NCBI RefSeq assembly: GCF_000769405.2
Contig: NZ_CP053439.1
Location: forward strand, 3,530,001 to 3,594,000
DNA from: Rhizobium brockwellii
GTDB taxonomy: Bacteria; Pseudomonadota; Alphaproteobacteria; Rhizobiales; Rhizobiaceae
Length of the DNA stretch: 64,000 nt
Reading direction: 5' to 3'
Shown here: one piece after another, positions 33,491 through 44,958 of the stretch
Position numbering within the stretch: position 1 is the first letter of the stretch
Layout: every line of letters starts with the position of its first letter
Made by a program: the position numbers and the translations under genes
Notes under the pieces: model-generated
Database searches by the model: none
What the model was told of the DNA's origin: nothing
What the model saw: only the letters and a program-made list of their open reading frames with translations

Positions 33491-35092
33491 TTAAAAAACC
33501 TGGCGCATGATCACGAACAGCACGAAGGCGATCGCGATCGAGGCCGGCAGCGTCAACACCCAGGCCATCAGCATGTTACGCACGGTCGACCATTGCAGGC
33601 CGGAACCGTTGGCCGCCATGGTGCCGGCAACGCCTGACGACAGCACATGCGTGGTCGAGACCGGCAGGCCGAGATGGTCGGCGGAAGCGATGGTGACCAT
33701 CGCCACGACTTCAGCTGCCGCGCCCTGACCATAGGTCAGATGCGTCTTGCCGATCTTTTCGCCGACGGTAACGACGATGCGCTTCCAGCCCACCATCGTT
33801 CCGAGGCCAAGCGCAATCGCGACCGCCACCTTCACCCAGAGCGGGATGAACTTGGTCGCGTTGTCGACTGCCTTGTGGTAATTCGTCACCGCCGCCAGGT
33901 CGCCGGCATCCATCGGCAGCAGCTTCTGCTTGTCGATCAGCTTCAGCGCCTCGCCGATCAGGTAGATGTCGTTGCGGACGTTGCCGACGAGATTGGTCGG
34001 CACCGCTTCGAGCGTCGGGAAGCCGGCGACTTCGGCGCTCGTCTGGTGGATATATTGCTGCAGGGCCGGCGTCGTCGCATCCGTCCATGTCTTGTTCTTG
34101 ACGGCGTCGCTGACTTCGGCCTTGTAGTCCGCGACCGTAACGCCCGGCTTCACATATTTGCCGAGTGCGGTTTCCACCTGGGCTGATGCCGACTTGTAGG
34201 CTTCGAGATAGTTGACATCCGGCGTGCGGTTCAGCGCGAAAGCCGTCGGCACCAGGCCGATCAGGATCAGCATGATGAGGCCCATGCCCTTCTGGCCGTC
34301 GTTGGAGCCGTGGGCGAAGCTGACGCCGGTGCAGGTGAAGATCAGGATGGCACGGATCCAGAGCGGCGGCGGCTGGTTGCCCTTCGGTTCGGCATAGAGC
34401 GCCTTGTTGCGCACCAGAAGCTTCATGACCAGCAGGAGAACAGCGGACAGGCCGAAGCCGATCAGCGGAGAGATCAAAAGCGACAGGCCAATATTGGTCG
34501 CCTGCGACCAGTCGACGCCGCTTGTCGCAGTGCCTGCCGGTGCCAGGAACTGGTTGGCGAGGCCGACGCCGATGATCGAGCCGACCAGCGTGTGAGAGCT
34601 CGACGACGGCAGGCCGAGATACCAGGTGCCGAGGTTCCAGACGATCGCGGCAATCAGCAGCGCGAAAACCATGGCAAGGCCGGAACCGGAGCCGACCTGT
34701 AGGATCAATTCCACTGGCAGCAGTGCCAGAATGCCGAAGGCGACGGCACCGCTCGAGGTCAGCACGCCGAGGAAGTTGAAGAAGCCGGACCAGATGACGG
34801 CGAATTCCGCCGGCATGGAACGGGTGTAGATCACGGTGGCAACGGCATTGGCCGTATCATGGAAGCCGTTGACGAACTCGAAGCCGAGCGCGATGAGCAG
34901 CGCAAGCCCTAGAAGAATCCAGGGAACGGCAACTGCGGTCGTCAGGTCGCGGGCGAGTGCATAGGCGACATATCCAAGGCCGCAAACCAGAACGAGTGCG
35001 AACACCGGCAAGAACCACTTGCCGGCCGAATTCGAACTGTGAAGCGGGTGGGAAGCGTCGCTATGAACCTGGCTGGGGGCAATATCGGCCAT
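33491..35092 (-). CDS. Inorganic phosphate transporter, Pit family
   Basis: The 533-residue permease carries the duplicated PiT signature: GFEFVNGFHDTANAVATVIYT in the N-terminal half and FAHGSNDGQKGMGLI in the C-terminal half. These low-affinity carriers import metal-phosphate with protons. A hydrophilic insert of about 120 residues precedes the final membrane helices. ATG 35092 is preferred over an in-frame upstream start because AAGGAA precedes it closely. Confidence 0.9.
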   Translation of the reverse strand: MADIAPSQVHSDASHPLHSSNSAGKWFLPVFALVLVCGLGYVAYALARDLTTAVAVPWILLGLALLIALGFEFVNGFHDTANAVATVIYTRSMPAEFAVIWSGFFNFLGVLTSSGAVAFGILALLPVELILQVGSGSGLAMVFALLIAAIVWNLGTWYLGLPSSSSHTLVGSIIGVGLANQFLAPAGTATSGVDWSQATNIGLSLLISPLIGFGLSAVLLLVMKLLVRNKALYAEPKGNQPPPLWIRAILIFTCTGVSFAHGSNDGQKGMGLIMLILIGLVPTAFALNRTPDVNYLEAYKSASAQVETALGKYVKPGVTVADYKAEVSDAVKNKTWTDATTPALQQYIHQTSAEVAGFPTLEAVPTNLVGNVRNDIYLIGEALKLIDKQKLLPMDAGDLAAVTNYHKAVDNATKFIPLWVKVAVAIALGLGTMVGWKRIVVTVGEKIGKTHLTYGQGAAAEVVAMVTIASADHLGLPVSTTHVLSSGVAGTMAANGSGLQWSTVRNMLMAWVLTLPASIAIAFVLFVIMRQVF

Positions 35093-35384
35093 GGCATAGT
35101 TCCTTATTCCGTTTTGCAAATTTGCCTTTTGTTAATAAATCCGCCGCGTGAAGCTCTCATGACGCCCCGACTGAACCGCCCGTAAGCCACTGATGCTGGG
35201 CGATATTGACGGTGATGCGCCTGGTACCGTCGCCTCCATAAAAGATGCCGCGTAGCGATCTCAAGCGGCGGACGATGGTTGTCTAGGCAATGACAAAAGC
35301 GCGCCCCGAGCGAATAAATCCTTCCCGCCTGGACATCCGACGCTAAGTTCGGTCATCTCACACCCGCGCGGAGTCTTGGAAGAC

Positions 35385-36563
35385 ATGTCATCGACCGACC
35401 TGCTGCTGACCTTCAACACCGGCTCCTCGACCGTTAAGATCGGCATCTTCGCGATAGACGGCGCCGAGGCACGGCGCATCGGCAAGGGCGTGATCGATTT
35501 CCGCGCCGAACCGCTGTCGCTCGGCCTGACGAAAGGATCGCAGATAGTCGAGATGCCGTTGAAGGCCGCGGTGACCGAAGATCTGCACGGCGTCATCGAT
35601 GAGACCTTCGCGCGTCTCGCCGATCATTTCGACATGACCGCCGCGCGCGCTGCCGGCCACCGCGTCGTCCATGGCGGCGACCGGTTTACCAGGGCGATCG
35701 TCCTCGACGACACCGCAATCGATGCCGTCGATGCGCTGACCCCGCTGGCACCCCTGCACCAGCCGCAGGCGCTGCGTTTCATCCGCGCGCTCAAGCATCT
35801 GAAACCGCATCTTGCCCAAACGGCCTCCTTCGATACCGCCTTTCATGCGACGCAGGACGATCTCGTTCGCCGCTTCGCCATTCCCCGTACGCTTCATGAC
35901 GAGGGCATCAAGCGTTACGGCTTCCACGGCCTTTCCTATAAATTCACCGCCGGAGAGCTTCGCCGCAAGGCGCCGCGCGCGGCAAAGGTGGTCGTCGCCC
36001 ATCTCGGTAGCGGCGCCAGCCTCTGCGCATTGGATGACGGCGTCAGCCGCGATTGCAGCATGGGCTTTTCGACGCTCGATGGCATCCCGATGGCGACGCG
36101 CCCAGGCTGGCTCGATCCCGGCGTCATTCTGCATCTGGCCGGTCAAAGGAAACAATCCTTCAAGGAGATCGAGGACCTGCTCTATCATCGCAGCGGCCTG
36201 CTCGGCGTCTCCGGCATCAGCGCCGATACGCGCGAGCTGTTGAAGGACGGCCGGCCGGAGGCGCGCCAGGCGATCGAGCTATTCACGCTGCGCATTGCCG
36301 GCGAAATCGGCCGCATGGCGGCAACGCTTGGTGGCCTTGACGCCATCGTCTTCACCGCCGGCATCGGCGAGCATCAACCGGAGATCCGCGCCGGCGTGGC
36401 CAAGCGGCTGTTCTGGCTTGGCCTTGCAACCGACGAAAGGGCCAATGCTGCCAATGATTTCACCATCAGTACGCGGGAAAGCCGCATCGCCGCCCATGTC
36501 ATCGCCACCGATGAGGAGCAGATCATCGCCGAGGAGGCACTGTCCGTTCTTCGCAGTGACTGA
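35385..36563 (+). CDS. ackA: Acetate kinase
   Basis: The 392-residue enzyme interconverts acetyl phosphate and acetate with ADP/ATP. Family blocks present are [16 protein letters not shown] near the N-terminus, [32 protein letters not shown] and [18 protein letters not shown] three codons upstream is an alternative start. It is followed after 71 bases by phosphoketolase, which supplies acetyl phosphate, so the two form a pathway for ATP from sugar phosphates. Confidence 0.93.
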   Translation: MSSTDLLLTFNTGSSTVKIGIFAIDGAEARRIGKGVIDFRAEPLSLGLTKGSQIVEMPLKAAVTEDLHGVIDETFARLADHFDMTAARAAGHRVVHGGDRFTRAIVLDDTAIDAVDALTPLAPLHQPQALRFIRALKHLKPHLAQTASFDTAFHATQDDLVRRFAIPRTLHDEGIKRYGFHGLSYKFTAGELRRKAPRAAKVVVAHLGSGASLCALDDGVSRDCSMGFSTLDGIPMATRPGWLDPGVILHLAGQRKQSFKEIEDLLYHRSGLLGVSGISADTRELLKDGRPEARQAIELFTLRIAGEIGRMAATLGGLDAIVFTAGIGEHQPEIRAGVAKRLFWLGLATDERANAANDFTISTRESRIAAHVIATDEEQIIAEEALSVLRSD

Positions 36564-36573
36564 TCCAGATCAA
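36560..36573. promoter_or_regulatory. FNR/FixK-like box upstream of xfp
   Basis: CTGATCCAGATCAA matches the FNR/FixK consensus TTGAT-N4-ATCAA at 9 of 10 defined positions. It overlaps the ackA stop codon and lies 62 bases before the xfp start codon. Binding is inferred. Confidence 0.4.
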
Positions 36574-36634
36574 CGGCTTGCCGGCATCCGCCGGTAGAAT
36601 TGACGTTGAAGACGTTTTCGAACGGGAGAAACCC

Positions 36635-39019
36635 ATGGAAAAGCATGTCTCGACCGCTGCCCTGACCGATGCCGAACTCACCCTGATCGACCGCTATTGG
36701 CGCGCCGCCAATTATCTCTCCATCGGCCAGATCTATCTGCTGACCAATCCGCTGTTGCGCGAGCCGCTGAAACCAGAGCACATCAAGCCCCGCCTGCTCG
36801 GCCACTGGGGCACAACACCCGGCCTCAACTTCATCTATGCGCATCTGAACCGTCTCATCCGCGCCCGCGACCTCGATATCATCTATATGTGCGGCCCCGG
36901 CCATGGCGGGCCGGGCATGGTCGCCAACACCTATCTCGAAGGCATCTACAGCGAGATCTATCCCGATATTTCCGAGGATGCCGAAGGCATGCGCAAGCTC
37001 TTCCGGCAATTCTCCTTCCCCGGCGGCATTCCGAGCCACGCGGCACCCGAGACACCGGGCTCGATCCACGAGGGCGGCGAACTCGGTTACGCCCTCGTCC
37101 ATGCCTATGGCGCCGCCTTCGACAATCCCGATCTGATCGTTGCCTGCGTCGTCGGCGACGGCGAAGCCGAAACCGGGCCACTGGCCGCGAGCTGGCATTC
37201 CAACAAGTTTCTGAACCCTGCCCGCGATGGCGCCGTGCTGCCGATCCTGCATCTGAACGGCTACAAGATCGCCAATCCCACCATTCTTGGCCGCGCCAGT
37301 CACGAGGATTTGCAGAGCCTCTTTGAAGGCTACGGCTATGAGCCCTTCTTCGTCGAGGGTCACGAGCCGCGCGATATGCACCAGCAGATGGCCGCAACCT
37401 TCGACAGGGTCTTCGACCGCATTCGCGAAATCCAGGAGGAAGCCCGCAATGGCAAGGCGCCCGATATCTGCCCGCGCTGGCCGATGATCGTGCTGCGCAG
37501 CCCGAAGGGCTGGACAGGACCGAAGGAAGTCGACGGCAAGAAGGTCGAAGGCTTCTGGCGCGCCCACCAGGTGCCGGTCTCCAACTGCCGCGAGAATGAA
37601 GGGCATCGCAAGATCCTCGAGGACTGGATGCGCAGCTATGATCCGAAAGACCTGTTCGGCAGCGACGGCCGGCTGAAACCCGAGCTGCGGGCGCTCGCCC
37701 CTGTCGGCCAGCGCCGCATGGGCGCCAATCCGCACGCCAATGGCGGTTTGCTGCGCAAGGAACTCGATGTTCCCGATATCCGCGACTATGCGGTCGATAT
37801 TGGCAAGCACGGTAGCGCCATGGTGCAGTCGACGGAAATCCTCGGCCACTACTTGCGCGACACGATGAAGCGCAACGCCGATGCCGCCAACTTCCGTATC
37901 TTCGGCCCCGACGAGACGGAATCGAACCGCCTCGGCAGCGTCTTCGAAGTCACTGACCGTGTCTGGATGGAGGGTATCGAACCCTACGACGTCCACTTGT
38001 CTCGGGATGGACGTGTCATGGAGGTGCTGAGCGAACATCTCTGCCAGGGCTGGCTGGAAGGCTACCTGCTGACTGGCCGCCACGGCCTGTTCTCCTGCTA
38101 CGAGGCCTTCATCCACATCATCGATTCCATGTTCAACCAGCACGCCAAATGGCTGAAGGTGACGCGGGAACTCGAGTGGAGAAAGCCGATCTCGTCGCTG
38201 AATTACCTGCTGACCTCGCATGTCTGGCGTCAGGACCACAACGGCTTCAGCCATCAGGACCCCGGTTTCGTCGACCTCGTCGCTAACAAGAAGGCCGATA
38301 TCGTCCGCATCTACCTGCCGCCGGATGCCAACACCCTGCTCTGGGTCGGCGACCATTGCCTGCGCACCTATGACCGCATCAATGTCATCGTCGCCGGCAA
38401 GCAGCCGGAGCCGCAATGGCTATCGATGGACGAGGCGGTGAAACATTGCGAGGCCGGCATCGGCATCTGGCACTGGGCGAGCAATGAGGACGACACCATC
38501 CTGCCCGATCTCGTCATGGCCTGCGCCGGCGACGTGCCGACCATGGAGACGCTCGCCGCCGTCGATCTGCTGCGCCAGGCCATTCCCGAGCTGAAGATCC
38601 GCACCGTCAACGTCGTCGATCTCCTGGCACTGCAATCCAGGGATCAGCATCCGCACGGCCTGACCGACGAGGCATTCGATGCGATCTTCACCGCCGACAA
38701 GCCTGTCATTTTCGCCTATCACGGCTATCCCTATCTCATCCACCGCCTGACCTACAAACGCACCAACCACCGCAACATCCACGTCCGCGGCTTCATCGAG
38801 GAAGGCACGACGACCACACCCTTCGACATGACCGTCCTCAACGAACTCGACCGCTTCCACCTCGCTATCGAAGCGATCGAGCGTGTCCCGGGCCTGAAGG
38901 AAAGAGCAGGAGAAGCGCTCGCCGCCTTCCGCGGTAAGCTTGCGGAACATCACGACTATGTCCGCGAATATGGTGAGGACATGCCGGAGGTGCGGAACTG
39001 GACATGGCCGACGGCGTGA
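36635..39019 (+). CDS. xfp: Xylulose-5-phosphate/fructose-6-phosphate phosphoketolase
   Basis: A 794-residue thiamine-diphosphate enzyme that cleaves xylulose 5-phosphate (and often fructose 6-phosphate) to acetyl phosphate plus a triose or tetrose phosphate. Visible family blocks are [50 protein letters not shown] and SHQDPGFVD. Full family length. ATG 36635 follows GGGAG. Product acetyl phosphate would be used by the acetate kinase encoded just upstream. Confidence 0.95.
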   Translation: MEKHVSTAALTDAELTLIDRYWRAANYLSIGQIYLLTNPLLREPLKPEHIKPRLLGHWGTTPGLNFIYAHLNRLIRARDLDIIYMCGPGHGGPGMVANTYLEGIYSEIYPDISEDAEGMRKLFRQFSFPGGIPSHAAPETPGSIHEGGELGYALVHAYGAAFDNPDLIVACVVGDGEAETGPLAASWHSNKFLNPARDGAVLPILHLNGYKIANPTILGRASHEDLQSLFEGYGYEPFFVEGHEPRDMHQQMAATFDRVFDRIREIQEEARNGKAPDICPRWPMIVLRSPKGWTGPKEVDGKKVEGFWRAHQVPVSNCRENEGHRKILEDWMRSYDPKDLFGSDGRLKPELRALAPVGQRRMGANPHANGGLLRKELDVPDIRDYAVDIGKHGSAMVQSTEILGHYLRDTMKRNADAANFRIFGPDETESNRLGSVFEVTDRVWMEGIEPYDVHLSRDGRVMEVLSEHLCQGWLEGYLLTGRHGLFSCYEAFIHIIDSMFNQHAKWLKVTRELEWRKPISSLNYLLTSHVWRQDHNGFSHQDPGFVDLVANKKADIVRIYLPPDANTLLWVGDHCLRTYDRINVIVAGKQPEPQWLSMDEAVKHCEAGIGIWHWASNEDDTILPDLVMACAGDVPTMETLAAVDLLRQAIPELKIRTVNVVDLLALQSRDQHPHGLTDEAFDAIFTADKPVIFAYHGYPYLIHRLTYKRTNHRNIHVRGFIEEGTTTTPFDMTVLNELDRFHLAIEAIERVPGLKERAGEALAAFRGKLAEHHDYVREYGEDMPEVRNWTWPTA

Positions 39020-39445
39020 AGCGAAAACCAAACAGAATCGCGCGAACCTGTTCGGCGGAGACCATCCGGCGGGAGCAACCGTCAAGCAACGTCTAAAGTT
39101 GGTGAAAACGATCGAGGCGCTGTTCCAGAACGACCATAACGTAGGCTATGTGTCTTGGGAAAGCTCTAAGCCACTGACCGAGGAAACGACATGAAGGGTT
39201 TCGCTGCCACGCTCACCGCCGCCCGGCTGGAAAAGGCGCTCGCCTTCTACATGACGCCCGAAGCCCAGCCGGATGGCTCAGCCGATGCCGTCAAGCCAGC
39301 TGGGGAACGCGAGGCATACGAGGCCCGTGCCGGCGAACGCGCCCGCAACACGGAAGATGGCGCCGAAGCCTGGTAAGGCGATCCCCACCGGGTGTCCTCG
39401 CGGATGCCTGTCCGCGAATGCGTCGCACCCGGAACGCCGGAACCC
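39020..39445. other. Gap with possible degraded coding sequence
   Basis: About 425 bases between xfp and the pobR stop codon. Plus-strand frames encode short protein-like stretches ending in an ATGA overlap at 39191. On the minus strand a frame ending near 39285 encodes a hydrophobic stretch (IALPGFGAIFRVAGAFAGTG). Neither is long enough to name; the region may be gene debris. Confidence 0.35.
39191..39376 (+). CDS. Doubtful 61-residue hypothetical protein
   Basis: The ATG is preceded by GAGGAAACG at good spacing, and the first 25 residues (MKGFAATLTAARLEKALAFY) look protein-like. The rest is Ala/Glu/Arg-rich and could be translation of non-coding sequence. No family recognised. Confidence 0.25.
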   Translation: MKGFAATLTAARLEKALAFYMTPEAQPDGSADAVKPAGEREAYEARAGERARNTEDGAEAW

Positions 39446-40336
39446 CTATGCATGTTCGAGCCGGACTTTTTCCTTCATGCGCCAGACCCGCGGCGTTTCT
39501 CCCGTATATTTAAAAAAGAAGCGCGAGAAATAGGCGGGATCGGCAAAGCCAAGCCGAAATCCGATCTCCTGAACGCTGCCGAGCGTAAAAACCAGCTGGC
39601 GTTTCGCCTCTTCGACGAGTTTGCCGGCGATCAGTTCATGGGGAGTGTTGCCGGTCATCGACCGGACGATGCGGGTGAGATGCGTTGGCGAAACCCCAAG
39701 CTCTCTGGCGTAGAAAGACGCGGGTTTGTGTGATCGGAAATGTTGCTGAATGAGCTCGCTCAGCATTTCCATCCGCCGCTCTTTCTCGTTGGGCGGAAGT
39801 TCATGCGTATTCCCCTCATGGGAAATCCTCGCCGTCAGCCGCAGCGCCAGGGCGACATAGGCGGCCAACGCCTCGTTGCGGCCGCTGCGGCGGTTTTCGA
39901 ATTCGTCGCCCAGCCGCCTCAACGTCTGCATGACATAGACGGCCTCGTCATGATCGGGATCGAGCGACGTCAGATGCGGCGCCGCCAGCCATTCGCCGAG
40001 CTGGCTCCGGTCGCCGGGCGGATGGCTGAGATGGGATCTCAACAGGGTGATCACCAGGCCGTCGATATCGCGTGAAAAACGAAAGCCGTGATTGAGCCCG
40101 GGCGGCACGGTAATGATGGCCGGCGGGCAGATAGCATGGCTCTTTTCACCGAAGATCGCGTCGCCCGAACCGCCTTCGATGTACAATATCTGAAAGAAAC
40201 TCTCGTGACGGTGGGGGCGAATCTCCCATTGATGCAAGCTGCTGCGAGAGCGAATTGTTTCGCAATGCACCCAAAAGTCCGGTTCTCGCCCGGTCTTTTC
40301 GCCGTAGAGTTCGTAAGTAGGGACCTGTCTGCTCAT
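39446..40336 (-). CDS. pobR: AraC-family regulator of 4-hydroxybenzoate catabolism
   Basis: The 296-residue protein has an N-terminal cupin-like effector domain (HRHESFFQILYIEGG) and a C-terminal AraC/XylS double HTH (ELGVSPTHLTRIVRSMTG; VQEIGFRLGFADPAYFSRFF). It is transcribed divergently from pobA, the arrangement known for PobR in rhizobia and relatives, where it activates pobA in response to 4-hydroxybenzoate. The symbol rests on position and family. Confidence 0.85.
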   Translation of the reverse strand: MSRQVPTYELYGEKTGREPDFWVHCETIRSRSSLHQWEIRPHRHESFFQILYIEGGSGDAIFGEKSHAICPPAIITVPPGLNHGFRFSRDIDGLVITLLRSHLSHPPGDRSQLGEWLAAPHLTSLDPDHDEAVYVMQTLRRLGDEFENRRSGRNEALAAYVALALRLTARISHEGNTHELPPNEKERRMEMLSELIQQHFRSHKPASFYARELGVSPTHLTRIVRSMTGNTPHELIAGKLVEEAKRQLVFTLGSVQEIGFRLGFADPAYFSRFFFKYTGETPRVWRMKEKVRLEHA

Positions 40337-40388
40337 GGGGCTCCGTGGGGCTTCTCCGGCACCAATGTTCGATTAGTGCAATTTTTAG

Positions 40389-41636
<1,248 letters not shown>

Positions 41637-41657
41637 TAGGATTGTCTGAGGTGGGCC

Positions 41658-41798
41658 ATGGAACAGAATTCGACCGTAGAACCGGCCGCGGATAGTACCG
41701 CTCTTCGACACACAATCATAATTGTACAGTTATGGATTGCGGTACTTATTTCATTTTACATCACCACTTCGCATGACAGGTTAGCGCTAAATTTCTAG
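41658..41798 (+). CDS. 46-residue membrane peptide between pobA and the Liv transporter
   Basis: ATG 41658 follows GAGGTGGG at good spacing and the frame begins 21 bases after pobA. It encodes a polar N-terminus and one hydrophobic segment (IIIVQLWIAVLISFYIT). It may be a true small inner-membrane protein or the truncated start of a lost gene. Lower GC than its neighbours in the second half. Function unknown. Confidence 0.5.
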   Translation: MEQNSTVEPAADSTALRHTIIIVQLWIAVLISFYITTSHDRLALNF

Positions 41799-41845
41799 CG
41801 GCTAGCATATACGGCGCCGGAGTGCGCCAAAAAGGGAGAGAGAGA

Positions 41846-43018
41846 ATGAAGAAGCTAATTCTGGCGGCCATTGCGGCAGTCACCATGGGCACGAGCGCCC
41901 ATGCCGACACCATCAAAGTCGGGGTCATCGGACCGTTCTCCGGTCCGTTCGCGCTCCAGGGTAAGAACTTCAAGGCCGGCATCGACGCCTATATGGCGGT
42001 CAATGGCAACACGGTCGGCAACGACACGGTCGAGATCGTCTATCGCGACGTGCCACAGGCCGATCCCGCCCAATCCAAGGCGCTGGCGCAGGAACTGATT
42101 GTCAAGGAAAAGGTCCAATATCTTGCCGGCTTCTATTTCACGCCCGATGCCATGGCGGTGACGCCGATCCTGAAGCAGGGCAACGTGCCGATGGTCATCA
42201 TGAACGCCGCCACCTCGGCGATCGTCACCAAGAGCCCGCTCGTCGTCCGTACCTCGTTTACCACATGGCAGACCTCGACGCCGATCGCCAAGGTCGCCTT
42301 CGACGGCGGCGTCAAGAAGGTGATTTCGGTCGTCAGTGACTACGGCCCCGGCATCGACGCCGAGAACGCGTTCAAGGCCGGCTTCGAGAAGGCCGGCGGC
42401 CAGGTGGTCGAGGCGATCCGCATGCCGCTTGCGACCAACGATTTCAGCCCGATCATGCAGCGCATCAAGGATTCCGGCGCCGAGGGCGTGTTCGCCTTCC
42501 TGCCCTCCGGTCCGACGACGCTCGGCTTCGTCAAGGCTTACAACGACAATGGCCTGAAGGCTGCCGGCATCAAGTTCTTCGCGCCGGGTGACCTGACCCA
42601 GGAATCCGATCTGCCGGCGCTCGGCGATGCGGCACTCGGCATCCAGACGACCTTCCACTACGCCGTGTCGCACGATTCTCCCGAGAACAAGGCTTTCGTC
42701 GAGGCGGCAACCAAGGCGATCGGCAACAAGGCCGAACTCTCCTTCCCCGCAGTCAGCGCCTATGACGGCATGTATGTCATCTATAAGATGATCGAGGCAA
42801 CGGGCGGCAAACAGGATGCTGAGAAGGCCGTCGATGCGGTCAAGGGCCTTACCTGGACAAGCCCGCGCGGCCCGGTTTCGATCGATCCGGAAAGCCGTCA
42901 CATCACACAGAACATCTATCTGCGCGAAGTGACGAAAGCCGATGACGGGACCTACATCAACAAGGAGGTCCAGACCTTCGAGAAGCAGGGCGATCCGGGC
43001 CTGGCGGCCGTCAAGTAA
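41846..43018 (+). CDS. HAAT-family ABC transporter substrate-binding protein
   Basis: A 390-residue periplasmic Leu/Ile/Val-binding-protein-like protein with signal peptide MKKLILAAIAAVTMGTSAHA. The mature start IKVGVIGPFSGPFALQG is typical. It heads a five-gene Liv-type operon. Because the cluster follows pobA directly, and related binding proteins bind aromatic acids, an aromatic ligand is as likely as a branched-chain amino acid. ATG 41846 follows AAAGGGAGAG. Confidence 0.9.
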   Translation: MKKLILAAIAAVTMGTSAHADTIKVGVIGPFSGPFALQGKNFKAGIDAYMAVNGNTVGNDTVEIVYRDVPQADPAQSKALAQELIVKEKVQYLAGFYFTPDAMAVTPILKQGNVPMVIMNAATSAIVTKSPLVVRTSFTTWQTSTPIAKVAFDGGVKKVISVVSDYGPGIDAENAFKAGFEKAGGQVVEAIRMPLATNDFSPIMQRIKDSGAEGVFAFLPSGPTTLGFVKAYNDNGLKAAGIKFFAPGDLTQESDLPALGDAALGIQTTFHYAVSHDSPENKAFVEAATKAIGNKAELSFPAVSAYDGMYVIYKMIEATGGKQDAEKAVDAVKGLTWTSPRGPVSIDPESRHITQNIYLREVTKADDGTYINKEVQTFEKQGDPGLAAVK

Positions 43019-43088
43019 CATCGAGCGTCAAGACAAGCGACGGGCTTGGCCTGCGATCAGGCCGAGCCCGTCGAAGCAAGGTATTTCC

Positions 43089-43952
43089 ATGCAGACAGTC
43101 TTCAGCATAGCCGTCGACGCCCTTGCCTATGGCATGGTGCTGTTCGTGATCTCGATTGGCCTTTCGGTGACCATGGGGCTGATGCGTGTCGTCAACCTCG
43201 CCCATGGCGCCTTCGCGATGATCGGCGGCTATATCGCCTCCTATGTCGCCCATGACCTCGGCCTTGGTTATGCTGCAGCGGTCATCGCCGCCATTGTCAT
43301 CACCATCATCGTCGCCATTCCGATCGAGCGTTTTCTCTACCGCCGGATCTACGGCGCGCCGGAACTGACCCAGGTGCTGATGACCATCGGCATCACCTTC
43401 TGCGTCATCGGCATCGCCAATTATGTGATGGGGCCAACGCTGAAGACCATTCCGCTGCCCGCTGCGCTGCAGGGTTCGGCCGATCTCGGCTTCCGCACCA
43501 TTCCCGTTCACCGGCTTTTCGTCATCCTCTGCGGCCTCGCCGTGGCGCTCGCCCTCTGGTTTACGATCGACAGGACGAGCTTCGGCGTCAAGTTGCGTGC
43601 CTCCGTCGATGATGCGGCGATGGCGGCGGCACTCGGCGTGCGCACCGAGATCATCTATGCGGTGAGCTTTGCCGTTGCCGTCGGGCTTGCCGCCTTCGGC
43701 GGCGTGGTCGGGGCCGAACTCCTGCCCGTCGAACCCTATTACGCGCTACGCTACATGGTCACCTTCCTGGTCGTCGTCTCCGTCGGCGGCGCGGGCTCCA
43801 TTCCGGGCGCGCTGATTGCCTGCCTGCTGCTGGGCGCGATCGATACGACCGGGCGGTATCTGATGCCGGAATTCGGCGAATTCTTCTTCTATCTCGCCGT
43901 GATCGCAATCATCTGCGTCTTCCCGCGCGGCCTTGCCGGAAGGGCGAAATAG
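43089..43952 (+). CDS. HAAT-family ABC transporter permease (LivH-like)
   Basis: The 287-residue permease has the LivH family block GLMRVVNLAHGAFAMIGGYI near the N-terminus and about eight membrane segments. ATG 43089 fits; the longer frame upstream overlaps the binding-protein gene and is not coding. It is adjacent to the LivM-like gene, with a single base between. Confidence 0.92.
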   Translation: MQTVFSIAVDALAYGMVLFVISIGLSVTMGLMRVVNLAHGAFAMIGGYIASYVAHDLGLGYAAAVIAAIVITIIVAIPIERFLYRRIYGAPELTQVLMTIGITFCVIGIANYVMGPTLKTIPLPAALQGSADLGFRTIPVHRLFVILCGLAVALALWFTIDRTSFGVKLRASVDDAAMAAALGVRTEIIYAVSFAVAVGLAAFGGVVGAELLPVEPYYALRYMVTFLVVVSVGGAGSIPGALIACLLLGAIDTTGRYLMPEFGEFFFYLAVIAIICVFPRGLAGRAK

Positions 43953-43953
43953 G

Positions 43954-44958
43954 ATGGCGCTTGTCATGAACGACGAAAACCAACGTCTCCAACATCGGCG
44001 CGGATTCATCCGCCGCGATCTCGCCGGAATAGCGGTCATCTTAGTTATTGCCGCGATCGGCTATTTCGCCTTCCCCGATAATCTCGCCCTTCTGACCCGG
44101 ATGATCACGATCGCGCTGCTCGTCTTGTCGCTCGATCTGGTGACAGGCTATTGCGGCGTCGCAACGCTCGGCCATGCCGCACTTTTCGGCTCCGGCGCCT
44201 ATGCCGCCGGGATCCTGTCGGCGCATTACGGCATTAATGACCCGCTGCTGATGATGCTGGCCGGCATATTAGGCGGCGCGCTTGCCGGGCTGCTCTGCGG
44301 CGCCATCATCCTACGTGCGCATGGATTGCCGCAGCTGGTGCTGTCGATTGCGCTGATCAACCTCTTCCATGAATTCGCCAACAAGGCCTCATCCTGGACA
44401 GGCGGCAGCGACGGACTTTCCGGCATTGCGCCGGATCCGGTCTTCGGCCTCTTCGAATTCGATCTCTACGGTCACACCGCCTTCTTCTTCGGAATGGCGC
44501 TGCTGCTGATCGTCTTCGTGCTGCTGAGGGTCTTGGTTCGCTCGCCCTTCGGCATGCTCTGCCGCGCCATCAAGCAGGACCCACTGCGCATCCGCGCCAT
44601 GGGCGCTTCGCCGAAGGCAGCTCTGATCAGGATGTACGCGATCTCCGGCGCCGTTGCCGGTGTTGGCGGCGCCTTGAACGCGATTTCGACACAGGTCGTC
44701 GGCCTCGACAGCCTGTCTTTCACGCAGTCGGCCGAAGCGCTTGTGATGCTGGTGCTCGGCGGCACCGGTTCTCTCTTCGGGGCACTTTCCGGCACTGTCA
44801 TCTTCATGCTCTTCGAGGACTACGTCTCCGCCGCCAATCCCTTCCATTGGCTGACCATGGTCGGTGCGCTGCTGATCGCCGTCGTGCTCTTTGCGCCGAA
44901 AGGTCTCTATGGCACATCAGCAGCCTTCGTTAGCCGCCGCGGGGAGCAGCGCTCATGA
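43954..44958 (+). CDS. HAAT-family ABC transporter permease (LivM-like)
   Basis: The 334-residue second permease has the LivM block LVTGYCGVATLGHAALFGSGAY and the conserved cytoplasmic loop RAIKQDPLRIRAMG that docks to the ATPase. ATG 43954 follows GGAAGGGCG; ATG 43966 is an alternative. It overlaps the LivG-like gene by four bases. Confidence 0.92.
   Translation: MALVMNDENQRLQHRRGFIRRDLAGIAVILVIAAIGYFAFPDNLALLTRMITIALLVLSLDLVTGYCGVATLGHAALFGSGAYAAGILSAHYGINDPLLMMLAGILGGALAGLLCGAIILRAHGLPQLVLSIALINLFHEFANKASSWTGGSDGLSGIAPDPVFGLFEFDLYGHTAFFFGMALLLIVFVLLRVLVRSPFGMLCRAIKQDPLRIRAMGASPKAALIRMYAISGAVAGVGGALNAISTQVVGLDSLSFTQSAEALVMLVLGGTGSLFGALSGTVIFMLFEDYVSAANPFHWLTMVGALLIAVVLFAPKGLYGTSAAFVSRRGEQRS

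Noticed and set aside
36374..38416. A 680-codon minus-strand frame opposite ackA and xfp.
   Set aside because: Shadow of two confident enzymes, spanning their boundary.
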